From NCBI GenBank assembly GCA_937899725.1, contig CALCCA010000022.1:1-41277 (forward strand): a stretch of 41,277 nucleotides of DNA, written 5' to 3'. Position 1 is the stretch's first letter; each line of letters begins with the position of its first letter. Both the position numbers and the translations under genes were made by a program. Positions 26,001-34,800 of this stretch are shown here, piece after piece. The notes below the pieces were generated by a model. The model was not told where the DNA came from and did no database searches. It saw nothing but the letters and a program-made list of their open reading frames with translations. Origin of the DNA: an uncultured Halomicronema sp. GTDB lineage: Bacteria > Cyanobacteriota > Cyanobacteriia > Phormidesmidales > Phormidesmidaceae.

Positions 26001-27257
26001 TCAAAACTCATCTACAGACTCCGCTTCTGGAGGCTCAACCGCTTCGGTTTCCGGTGGCGGCTCAGGCTGGTTTTCTGGCGTTGGCAGGTCTGGGAACGGT
26101 GCCTCTAACGTCTCTTCTAGATTAGGGATAATGTCGATATCGGGGGCGATCGCCTCGCCGTTTGCCTCAGCCGCTGCCGGGGTAGTCGCCTCGCGATCGC
26201 GCGGGTCTATATCCGGATCGACCTCCAGGTCTTCTAGAGAGTCGATCGGTGCCAGGTTGGGCTCATCCTCGGAATTCGTCTCTGCCTCTGTTGCTGCAGC
26301 GGCGGGTGTCGCTTCTTCTAAAGCCGGCTCCCGTTGCTCAGTCGGCGATGCCGCCGTCCCTGGAGTTGTGACCGGCACAATAGATTGCTGCACGGGCAGC
26401 TCAATCGCTTCTCGACGACCCGCAGCGGTAGCGGCGTCAAACTGCTCAGAGCCTTCGATCACAAAGTTGACCTCTACCGAGACCTGCCCGCCCAAACCGT
26501 AAGGGTCTTGGAACTGCCAGTTGGCTTGGGCTTCGGCGAGCGCAGCTTGGTCAAAGGCGGCGTTGCCACTAGAGCGCTCAATTACCGCTTCGACAATATT
26601 GCCATTGGCATCAAAGATGACATTAATAACGGGTTGACCTTCGATATCTTCTCGCCGTTCTGACAGCGGATAGTCAGGCGACGAGCAGGGCGCACAAGTC
26701 ACCCGGCGAGCCTCTGGGGGCTGGGCTCGCGCGACTTCTAGCACGGGCTCCCGCTGTCGCACATTGGCTGGCCCCACGGGTGCGGTCGGCTCGCCCACCA
26801 GGCTGCCATCGCCGCTAATCAAACCGATCGTAGCGGCATTCCCGGCGGCCCCTTGACCGCCTTCGACGCCATCTGCCGTGGCGATCGCGGACTCGGTCGG
26901 CACGGTAGCGATCGACTCGGCTGTCGGCGGTGTCGGAATGGTGGATTCAGTGGTTCTCAACGGCGGAGCAGACTCTTCTGAAGCCGATGCTGCTGGTTCG
27001 TTATCGGTCGCGGTTGCCGATGGCGGTGTTACCGGCGCTTCGGGTTCGGGTACGGCCTCATCCACCACGATGAATTCAATGGCGTCATCGGCCAACTCCA
27101 CCGCCAAGTCGCCCAACATCCCATTCACCAACTGCATCACCCAGGGCGCTGACGATAAGTGCAGGCCCGTAGCGGCGATCGCGGCCCCGACGATGACTCG
27201 CCGAAAGATGCGTAGTTCCCGGCGGCGTCCCTCAGCGGATGATTTGGAAAACCCCAT
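26001..27257 (-). CDS. TonB-family energy transducer with long acidic C-terminal tail
   Basis: This 418-residue protein has a short cytoplasmic basic N-terminus and one membrane segment at about residues 18-48. A long Ala/Pro/Glu/Thr-rich periplasmic linker runs to about 185. A TonB C-terminal domain lies at about 190-265 (DYPLSERREDIEGQPVINVI, then AALAEAQANWQF). TonB couples the inner-membrane ExbB/ExbD proton motor to outer-membrane receptors. Unusually, about 150 acidic, proline-rich residues follow the TonB domain; in most TonB proteins that domain is the C-terminus. exbB and exbD are not in this window. A TTGAGAAT-N5-TCA site lies just upstream. The gene probably energises the receptor at 14692-17547, which is inferred. 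Confidence 0.85.
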   Translation of the reverse strand: MGFSKSSAEGRRRELRIFRRVIVGAAIAATGLHLSSAPWVMQLVNGMLGDLAVELADDAIEFIVVDEAVPEPEAPVTPPSATATDNEPAASASEESAPPLRTTESTIPTPPTAESIATVPTESAIATADGVEGGQGAAGNAATIGLISGDGSLVGEPTAPVGPANVRQREPVLEVARAQPPEARRVTCAPCSSPDYPLSERREDIEGQPVINVIFDANGNIVEAVIERSSGNAAFDQAALAEAQANWQFQDPYGLGGQVSVEVNFVIEGSEQFDAATAAGRREAIELPVQQSIVPVTTPGTAASPTEQREPALEEATPAAAATEAETNSEDEPNLAPIDSLEDLEVDPDIDPRDREATTPAAAEANGEAIAPDIDIIPNLEETLEAPFPDLPTPENQPEPPPETEAVEPPEAESVDEF

Positions 27258-27280
27258 AGTCGATTCGCCTGCTCAAATTT

Positions 27281-27301
27281 TGTTGAGAATATTTGTCATT
27301 T
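27281..27301 (+). promoter_or_regulatory. Operator-like site upstream of the tonB gene
   Basis: It contains TTGAGAAT, five bases, TCA, matching the left part of the sites at 17614 and 24946. It lies about 25-45 bp before the start codon of the tonB-like gene. The right half is less conserved than in the other sites. Confidence 0.45.
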
Positions 27302-27351
27302 TAGTGCACTCTACCGGAGCCGACTGAACGGCACAAGCACTGGTAGCCAGA

Positions 27352-28545
27352 TCATGCAGAAGGCAGCCGCGATGAAGTCGGGCCAACTTGAGACAACAGC
27401 AATGCCGCCATGACGGCGATCGCCGCACTGAGATAAAACGGCGCTGCCACGCCAACTTGGGTATAGAGCCAACCTGCCACTAAACTGGCTGGTAAGGCGA
27501 CTAAGCCCACCACCAGGTAAAAGGTACCAATTTCCGCGCCGCGCCGGTCAGGGTGAACGAGATCAGCCACAAAAGCCTTTTGCACCCCCCGTGTCAGGGT
27601 GGAGTAGAGCCCATAGAGCATGAACAGCGGCCAAATGGCGGCGGCACTGGGCGCGATCGCAAAGCCTAAGTACACTAGGGCAAAAACAAGATAACCACTC
27701 GCCAGCAGTGGGCGTCGTCCCACGCGATCGGACAAGTTACCGGCGGCCAACCCGAGAGACACTTCCACCAGATTGAAGACTGCGTAGAGCAAAAGCACCT
27801 GACTGCTAGCGAAACCTAACTCCTGCGCGCGTAGGAGGAGAAAAGCATCGGATGAATTGCCCAAGCCAAAGAGCCCCACAACGAGCAAAAACCGCCGATA
27901 GGTCGGCGATAGTTTTTGGAAGGTAAACTGAGGGCGCGATCGCCGGTCTTGACACGGCGATCGCACTTCTCTGACCAGCGCTAGCAGTACCAAAACACTA
28001 AGCAAAGCCGGGATGAAGGCGATCGCAAACACCCCCCGATAGTTTTCGGGGAACTGCCACAGCCACCAAAATCCCGCCAAGGGGCCAAGAATTTCACCCA
28101 TCGTTTCGAGGCTATGGTGCAGCCCAAACGCCCGCCCCCGCTGCTGGGGTGAACAATTCTCTGCAATGAGGGCATCGCGGGGAGCGGCTCGCAGACCTTT
28201 ACCCACGCGATCGATGATCCGCGCCCCCAACACATGGCCCCAACCGAACGAGACCGCTAGGCCCACCTTTGATAATGCTCCCAACCCGTAGCCCAGCACC
28301 GCAAAGGGCTTACGCTGCCCCACGCGATCAGACAGCCAGCCCGAATAGAGCTTGAGAATACTCGCGGTACTTTCCGCAATGCCCTCCACGACGCCCACCG
28401 TCCAAGCCGGTGCCCCTAATACGCCGGTCAAAAAGATGGGCGTTAGGGGATACACCATTTTGCTGGCAAAGTCACTCAAAAGACTGACCAAGCCCAAGGC
28501 TGAAACTGTAGGATTGAGCCTCTGCACCGAATCAGGTTGCTTCAT
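27352..28545 (-). CDS. MFS transporter
   Basis: This 397-residue, roughly 12-helix major facilitator is distinct from the EntS-like pair in this window. The loop 2-3 motif is GWLSDRVGQRKPFAVLGYG, repeated in the second half as GNLSDRVGRRPLLASGY. The segment DRVGKGLRAAPRDALIAE is typical of a bacterial subfamily with unknown substrate. It lies 94 bp upstream of the tonB-like gene on the same strand, so read-through is possible. The start at 28545 (MKQPDSVQRLNPTVSALGL) precedes the first helix closely. Confidence 0.88.
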   Translation of the reverse strand: MKQPDSVQRLNPTVSALGLVSLLSDFASKMVYPLTPIFLTGVLGAPAWTVGVVEGIAESTASILKLYSGWLSDRVGQRKPFAVLGYGLGALSKVGLAVSFGWGHVLGARIIDRVGKGLRAAPRDALIAENCSPQQRGRAFGLHHSLETMGEILGPLAGFWWLWQFPENYRGVFAIAFIPALLSVLVLLALVREVRSPCQDRRSRPQFTFQKLSPTYRRFLLVVGLFGLGNSSDAFLLLRAQELGFASSQVLLLYAVFNLVEVSLGLAAGNLSDRVGRRPLLASGYLVFALVYLGFAIAPSAAAIWPLFMLYGLYSTLTRGVQKAFVADLVHPDRRGAEIGTFYLVVGLVALPASLVAGWLYTQVGVAAPFYLSAAIAVMAALLLSQVGPTSSRLPSA

Positions 28546-28826
28546 AAATTAGCGATCGCAGTACAACTCTGATGAAAATCACTCTCAAAAATGGAGCAGT
28601 CCCATCCTGAGCTAGGACTCTCCAGCAGCAATATAGCAGAAGGGTGAAAGTTTCAGGTTAACGCTTGCACCCCCAACCTTTCACCCGGCACCCATGCCTC
28701 AATATTTACGCCCAAAACCTTGCACCTCCTGATTCAACTGTTGCCCATGCAAGTTGCTGAATCTCTTTGCACTAATAGGAAAGTATTGCAATAAGATTAG
28801 AGGAAGTCATCAATGAGATGTAACGC
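28546..28826. promoter_or_regulatory. Divergent intergenic region, MFS and DoxX
   Basis: About 280 bp separate divergently oriented genes, so promoters for both should lie here. The region contains a HIP1 octamer near the MFS start and C-rich repeated words near 28665-28695. No operator match to the TATTGAGA sites is seen. Confidence 0.4.
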
Positions 28827-29315
28827 ATGACGGCCTTACCCCCTCGCCAACAACCCAATATCCTGGTGCGGATTCTCTTTCACTCCATGACCGACGAAAG
28901 TCTGTGGCACCAAATTTTCTGGCTCTTGATCAGGGTCAGTGCGGGCGGGCTGATGATTCACAACGGCCTCGATAAGTTGGCTAATGTCCAAGGCTTTGCT
29001 GACAATGTGGTGACCTATATCGGCCTGCCCTATCCGGTATTTTTGACCTACTGCGCGGCCTATACCGAGATCGTTGGGGCCATCTTACTCGCGTTGGGTT
29101 TGCTGACTCGTCCGAGTGCAGCGGCGCTGCTGGGCACCATGCTGGTCGCCATGTTCTTCCACGTTAAAGGGAATGGGCTGAAAGTCACGCCGCTCGAAAC
29201 AGCCGCTCTCTATGCCTCGTTTTATCTGTTCTTTTTGGTCAATGGCCCAGGCAAGTTCGCGATCGATACGTGGCTGTGGCAAAAGCTGACCCTCACCCCC
29301 TCGCCTAATTCATAA
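28827..29315 (+). CDS. DoxX-family membrane protein
   Basis: This 162-residue protein has four membrane segments. It shows the DoxX pattern: LIRVSAGGLMIHNGLDKLAN after a short N-terminus, then YTEIVGAILLALGLLTRPSA in the second half. DoxX/DoxD-like proteins are small quinone- or redox-associated membrane proteins, often of unknown role in cyanobacteria. The next gene starts 6 bp after the stop and is probably in the same operon. Confidence 0.88.
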   Translation: MTALPPRQQPNILVRILFHSMTDESLWHQIFWLLIRVSAGGLMIHNGLDKLANVQGFADNVVTYIGLPYPVFLTYCAAYTEIVGAILLALGLLTRPSAAALLGTMLVAMFFHVKGNGLKVTPLETAALYASFYLFFLVNGPGKFAIDTWLWQKLTLTPSPNS

Positions 29316-29321
29316 ACTGCT

Positions 29322-29624
29322 ATGGCGCAAATCTGTGTTTCGCATACGCTACTGATTGTGAGTATTCTCCTCGGCCCGGTGTCTTGGTGTTGTGTGATGC
29401 TCTGGTTTGCTGTCTTAGCCCTGCAGGGGATGCATCGCCAGTTTGTACAAACCCGACAGATTCAGGCCACACCCTGTTATCGCTGTACTTATTTTTCGGG
29501 GTGCAAACAACTGCAGTGTGCGGTTCATCCTGACTCCGCCTTAACCGAATCAGCTAAAGACTGTCGAGACTTTACGCCATCGGCCTCACCCCAAAAAGTC
29601 ACCTGGTGGTATCAGCAGCTTTAG
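29322..29624 (+). CDS. Small cysteine-rich membrane-anchored protein, cyanobacterial
   Basis: This 100-residue protein starts with a hydrophobic helix (residues about 8-34), followed by a cysteine cluster: CYRCTYFSGC, then LQCAVHP and DCRDF. Small cyanobacterial proteins with the pattern C.xC.YF...L.CAVHP...DC.DF are common and uncharacterised. Four to five cysteines in this spacing could hold a metal or form disulfides, which is inference. It directly follows doxX and is probably co-expressed with it. Confidence 0.75.
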   Translation: MAQICVSHTLLIVSILLGPVSWCCVMLWFAVLALQGMHRQFVQTRQIQATPCYRCTYFSGCKQLQCAVHPDSALTESAKDCRDFTPSASPQKVTWWYQQL

Positions 29625-30144
29625 CACAACTCACCCGGCCAAGCATCCATCAAGTGCTTAGGAGTCGTCCGTAAATAAGTTACCGATTTTGGACAGGGCA
29701 AGACCATAAGCTTAGTCGCATAGGTCATGAACATTCCGGTAGTTTAATTTCGAACGGATCCTTAGCCAAGAGAACGTTCATCAGTGCTCCTTTAGCGCAG
29801 CGTCACTCAGACCAAGGCAGAGGATCTTGATAGCGTTATCCACGACTCCAGCGAACAATGCAGCACTTGCCAAAATGACAGTCGAACAATGCTAATGAGT
29901 AGCTTTGAGTGATGATCTGGAATAGAGAGCAAGGAGACCTGGCAAACCAAACAATGGGGGTGTCAGTATCAAGCTTAGGCACGGCCCGAACCGACGACTC
30001 GTCAAAACTAAGATTGACCACCATAGGTTAATTGAAGGTTAAGGCGAATTCGATATAATTGCAGCGGGCTCCTGTTAATAAGAGTCAGTCTTGATAAGGT
30101 TAGACACGGAAATTCGATTTTTGGGGTCTAATAGAGGTGCCGGA
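29625..30144. other. Intergenic stretch without a supported gene
   Basis: About 520 bp. A 62-codon frame on the minus strand (29836-30024) lacks recognisable features and I do not call it. The stretch is less GC-rich than its neighbours and could hold decayed sequence, but I cannot identify a source. Confidence 0.4.
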
Positions 30145-30390
30145 ATGGATCAATCGCTGCTAGCCTTCTTATACCCTCATGTCCGCTGTCAGGGGGTAGT
30201 TCGGCCGGAACAACTCGTGTTTAAAGCAAATTTGCAAGCGTTTGCTCAGCGCGTTGGGTATATCAGTGGCTTACACACGGGGGGGCGACTCTCGTCGGAT
30301 GACGCGGTTGAGCAAATTAGTCAGCTGTGGGAGCAGTTGCAGGCCAGCCGCCAGCAATTGGAGATGGGCCTTTCTGAGGACAAAGGGTGA
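30145..30390 (+). CDS. Small conserved cyanobacterial protein (DUF7219-like)
   Basis: The 81 residues from the ATG at 30145 match a cyanobacterial family with the pattern FLYP..R..G...PE.LVF.ANLQ.FAQRV.YI..L.TGG.LS...A...I..LW..L. I choose this ATG over an upstream frame because AGAGGTG sits 5-11 bases before it and the family starts here. The function is unknown. The following gene overlaps its stop codon (GTGA), so the two form an operon. Confidence 0.75.
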   Translation: MDQSLLAFLYPHVRCQGVVRPEQLVFKANLQAFAQRVGYISGLHTGGRLSSDDAVEQISQLWEQLQASRQQLEMGLSEDKG

Positions 30391-30626
30391 GAGCCGGCGA
30401 TTTCATTCGTTTGAAAGCGCCATTTACGCCCCGGTTCAACAGTCTCAATACTTACCGGTTTGGTCAGGTGGTGGCTCTAGTGACTGTGGATGCTGATCAG
30501 ATGGTCTTAGCGCACCTCTGCGATCGCCCCGGCACCGCTGTTCTAACTGACGAGCAGGGGCAACCAATTCTCTATGGGTTTTGGTTACACGAGATTGAAG
30601 ATTGGAGTGAGCGTCCGTTCCTGTGA
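30387..30626 (+). CDS. Small hypothetical protein, translationally coupled
   Basis: This is a 79-residue soluble protein. It starts at a GTG that overlaps the stop codon of the preceding gene (GTGA), a common coupling signal. The sequence (MRAGDFIRLKAPFTPRFNSL, ending IEDWSERPFL) suggests a small beta-rich fold. I do not recognise the family. The tight pairing with the DUF7219-like gene implies a related role. Confidence 0.65.
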   Translation: MRAGDFIRLKAPFTPRFNSLNTYRFGQVVALVTVDADQMVLAHLCDRPGTAVLTDEQGQPILYGFWLHEIEDWSERPFL

Positions 30627-30765
30627 AATCGGCGGCGTAACGGACTGCGGACTGTGGGAAGGCCATCAAGTTTGAAAACAGAGTTTTGCTAAATGCGGTT
30701 TGATCGCTAACAAAGACGCAGTATAGTATGCTGGCTATCAAGAATAACTCTCATTAGGCGGGTTT

Positions 30766-31644
30766 ATGCTGGAGATTCAGGGGCTGAGCAAGACCTACGA
30801 CAACGGTATCCAGGCTCTGAAAAATATTTTTCTCAAGATCCCCCACGGCATTTTTGGCTTACTCGGCCCCAATGGGGCTGGCAAATCATCCTTAATGCGG
30901 ACGTTAGCCACGCTGCAGACAGCCGATCAGGGTAACGTCACGCTGGACGGCATCGATTTACTCCGAGACCCGCAGCAAGCGCGGCGGTATTTGGGCTATC
31001 TGCCGCAGGATTTTGGCGTGTATCCGCAAGTGTCTGCCGCTGAGTTGTTAAATCAACTGGCTGTCTTCAAAGGCTTCGTCAACGCGCCTGAACGGCGGGG
31101 GCTCGTCGCAGAACAACTGCAATTAGTGAACCTGTATGACCAGCGCGACCAAAAACTGGGCACCTTTTCTGGCGGCATGCGGCAGCGCTTTGGCATTGCT
31201 CAGGCCCTGCTGGGGTCGCCGCGGCTCGTCATTGTGGATGAACCTACGGCCGGGCTTGACCCCGCCGAGCGCATCCGGTTTCAGAATTTGCTGGCCACGA
31301 TTAGTCGCGATCGCGTCCTCCTTCTTTCGACCCACATCGTTGAAGACGTGGCCGAACTATGTCCCAAAATGGCTATTCTTGATCGGGGCAAAATCGTGCA
31401 GCAAGGTAGTCCCCGCACTTTGATGGCGCATTTGCAGGGACGCGTGTGGATGTGCGCAGCTGCCCCCGATCAGCCCATCGATCCTCAGTGGACGATCATT
31501 ACCACTCGGATGGAACGCGGGGGCCGCTGCGTCCGGGTCCTCAGCGATACCGCGCCCGATGCCTCTTTCCAGCTCGTCGAGCCTGACCTCAACGACGTTT
31601 ATTTCACCGCGTTGATGGCGCAGCCAGTGGCGATCGCTGTCTGA
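30766..31644 (+). CDS. ABC transporter ATP-binding protein
   Basis: This 292-residue ABC ATPase has Walker A GPNGAGKSS at 34-42, a Q-loop near 82 (YLPQDFGVYP), the signature FSGGMRQR near 135, Walker B VIVDEPTAGLDP and the H-loop LLSTHIVED. About 70 C-terminal residues beyond the core resemble the accessory domain of ABC-2-type exporters. It precedes the permease/M1-like fusion on the same strand by 170 bp and very likely powers it. The substrate is unknown. Confidence 0.92.
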   Translation: MLEIQGLSKTYDNGIQALKNIFLKIPHGIFGLLGPNGAGKSSLMRTLATLQTADQGNVTLDGIDLLRDPQQARRYLGYLPQDFGVYPQVSAAELLNQLAVFKGFVNAPERRGLVAEQLQLVNLYDQRDQKLGTFSGGMRQRFGIAQALLGSPRLVIVDEPTAGLDPAERIRFQNLLATISRDRVLLLSTHIVEDVAELCPKMAILDRGKIVQQGSPRTLMAHLQGRVWMCAAAPDQPIDPQWTIITTRMERGGRCVRVLSDTAPDASFQLVEPDLNDVYFTALMAQPVAIAV

Positions 31645-31746
31645 TTGGTTCTTCGCTTTTCGCTCTTGGTTCTTGTTTTTGACCTCCAGGAGCGTTCGAA
31701 CATTTGAACATTAGATTTTGGCAGTGTCTGAACCAAAAGAGCAGCG

Positions 31747-31814
31747 ACGGTAAGCCACTACTCCTCTACTCCCCTCGCACCCTCGTACCCTGCTACCCTC
31801 ACACCCCCTACCCC
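31747..31814 (+). repeat. C-rich heptamer-like repeat before the permease gene
   Basis: About 65 bp consist of degenerate CCCTCGCA/ACCCTCGT/ACCCTGCT/ACCCTCAC units ending directly at the ATG. This resembles the short tandem repeats common in cyanobacterial spacers. It leaves no room for a normal Shine-Dalgarno sequence. Confidence 0.65.
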
Positions 31815-34800
31815 ATGTTCTCCGCCCCCGTCTTCACGTTCGAGAGCCGTTATCATTTACGCCGCCCCACCTTCTGGGTCATTACGCTGGTGTTTTTTGT
31901 GATCGCCCTGACTGACATGGTGGCTAAGGGCAGCGAAGGCAACGCCTTTTTCTTTGTCAACAGTCCGCTGCAAATCTTTCAGACCACGATTTGGTACACC
32001 ATCTTTGGCATCTTGGCGGCGGCGGCGTTCGTCGCCGAGACCTTTGTGCGCGATACACAAAATCGGACGGAAGAGTTGATCCTGGCAACCCCCATTCGTA
32101 AGAGTCGCTACCTGGCTACGCGGTTTTGGGCGGCTTTTGGCATGGCGCTGCTGGCGTTTTCGGCCTATCTGCCGGGCATGGTGATGGGCAGCTTAATACC
32201 GGGTTTGAATCCCTATGCCATCGGACCGCTGCGACTGGACGCTTACCTCTTCAGCTATCTGCTGATTGCCGTCCCAAATCTATTGCTGGTGTCGGCGATC
32301 GCTTTTGGCCTGGCCGCTCGCACACGTAGTTTGGCGATCACCTATGCCGGAGCGATCCTGCTGGTCATGTTCTACCTGGCCTCGCTGCTGATGGTCGGGG
32401 TCGACGTGATCAACTTTGCGCAATATCGGCTGTGGGCCCTGGCCGATCCCTTTGGCTTCTACGCCTTGGAAGAGCAGGCCCTCGCCTGGACAGTGCATCA
32501 GTACAACACGCTGATGCCGCCCCTCAGCGGCACCTTCATCGGTAATCGACTGCTGTGGCTCGCGATCGCCACCGCCATCTGGCTCGGCAGTTATGCAGGC
32601 TATTCGCTTCAGTTACCCAGCCGCAAAGGGGGCAAATCGGCCACGCGGCAACGGCCCCCGTCACCCCTCAGCCAGCCTTTGCCCAGTGCCGCCGGGACCC
32701 CACAGCAAGGCCGCACGGCGCGGGCCTATTGGGGCTATGCCAGCCCCGGCCAAGATGAAGAAATGCGCTATCTGCGGTGGCGGCGGCCGGCGCTCAACGG
32801 CCGCGATCGCCGGCGTCAATGGTGGCACCGCAGTCGCTTTGAAACGGGCATGATTTTGCGGGGGCGAGCATTTTTGCTGTTGACGGCGGGGGGATTGGTC
32901 AGTCTGGTGATGGCCGCCATTGGCAGTCGCTCATTCAACTACTCCAATCCCAGCACTGACATTTTGATTCACTCAGCCAATCTCTACTTTGAGTACATTC
33001 TGTTCGCCATCATTGTGGTCTACTCGGCCGAGGTGGTGTGGCGCGATCGCACGCTGCGGCTGCAGTCGGTGATTGATGCGACGCCCGTGACTAATGGGGT
33101 GCTGCTGCTCGCCAAACTGGCGGCCCTGTTCGTGGTCATCACGCTAAATTTGCTGCTAGCCATGGCGGTGATGATGGCCTATCAGCTCTTGAACGGCTAC
33201 ACCGATTTACAGGTGCCGCTGTATTTGCAGATGCTGTTTTTAGAGCACGGCCCCTACTTCTACATCACGGCCGCGTTGGCCCTGTTTACCCAGGTCATAA
33301 CCCGCCGCAAATACCTGGGCATGGCCCTGGTGGTGCTGATTTCGCTCTCCCACATTCCGCTGGATGCGCTGGGCTGGTATCACAACCTCTATCGCTTCGC
33401 CGCCACCAACGACATTGACTATTCCCCGATGAATGGCTACGGCGGCCTGTTTGTCGGCCATCTTTGGTATGGGCTGTACTGGTGTCTGTTTGCCGCTGTG
33501 CTGATGCTGCTGGCGTTCATCGTCTGGCCGCGCGGCACCGAGCAGACCCATCTCTGGCGCACCTGGCGACAGGGCTGGCAACAGGCCCACCGCACGGTGA
33601 AGCGATCGCTGGCTGGGCTGGTGCTGCTCTGGGCCGGGGTCGGCACCTGGATTGGCTACAACACCATGGTAGTGAACCCCTATCAGCCTGCTGGGAAAGA
33701 GGAAACGGCGGCAGCGATCGAAACCCGGTTTAAGCAGTATGAAAATCTGCCGATGCCCGTCGTCACCGATACACAGGTGACCATCGAGCTGTATCCCGAC
33801 CAGCGCTACTTTCAGGCCCAGGGGCAGTACACTCTGGAAAATCGCACCGACCAGCCCATCCGCGAAATTCACCTGCTGACGTTCATTAACCTGCAACTCG
33901 GCGAGGTGGTCTACCCCGGTGCGACCCTGCGCGCAGCCCATCCGGAGTGGGGCTACTACATTTACGATCTGGCGACGCCGCTCATGCCTGGCGAACAGCA
34001 GATGCTGCAGTTTCAGACTGCCACCGCACCCGCTCAAGGCTTTCGCAATCAGGTGGATAGCGATGACGTGTACCTGATCTACCCCAATGACGTCGTCCAC
34101 AACGGCACCAACCTGTATAGCCCCTTCATGCTGCCGTTTGTTGGCTACACCAAAATGGTGGAGCACAAAAAAGCCTGGCTGCGGGCCAACCTGGGATTGC
34201 CGCCGCTAGAAGACCGCATGCGCCCCCACGATGACCCGACTGGCTTGGCTCAAGCTCTGATGGTGAGCCACTTGGGCTGGGGCAGCACGGACGTCACTAT
34301 CGGCACAGCGGCGGATCAGACCGCTGTCACGGCGGGACGGTTGGTAGATGAATGGGTGACGGGCAATCGCGCTTATTTCCGCTATCAGTCCACGACACCG
34401 ACGCGGGGCAAGTTCACCGTTTTCTCTGCCCGCTACGACACCTATCGCACCGACGCCTATCGCGTGCCCATCGAGATTTATCACCATCCCCAACATGCTG
34501 ACAATGTGGCGCTGATGGCCGAGCAGGTGGGCGCAGCACTGACCTTCTATGAAGAGACCTTTGGCCCTTATCCCTTTGAACAAGTGCGGGTGGTGGAGTT
34601 TGTCTACTACGACGGCATGGTGTTCTCCGAAGGCGGCACGATTGGCATTCCTGAAGTGCTCGCGTGGAAAAGTGACGCCACCGGCGCGGGCCGGGAGTCC
34701 CTGGTGGACTGGGTGAGCTACCTGCTGGCTCACGCCTGGTGGGAAGATCAGCTAATCGCCGCCGATGTAGCGGGGGGCATGACCCTTCGCGAGGCCCTCA

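Noticed and set aside
29836-30024. 62-codon minus-strand frame in a gene-poor stretch
   Set aside because: No Shine-Dalgarno, motif or neighbour support.
33240-34166. 308-codon frame opposite the permease/M1 gene
   Set aside because: It is the antisense shadow of a high-GC coding region; composition is histidine- and glycine-rich without any domain pattern.
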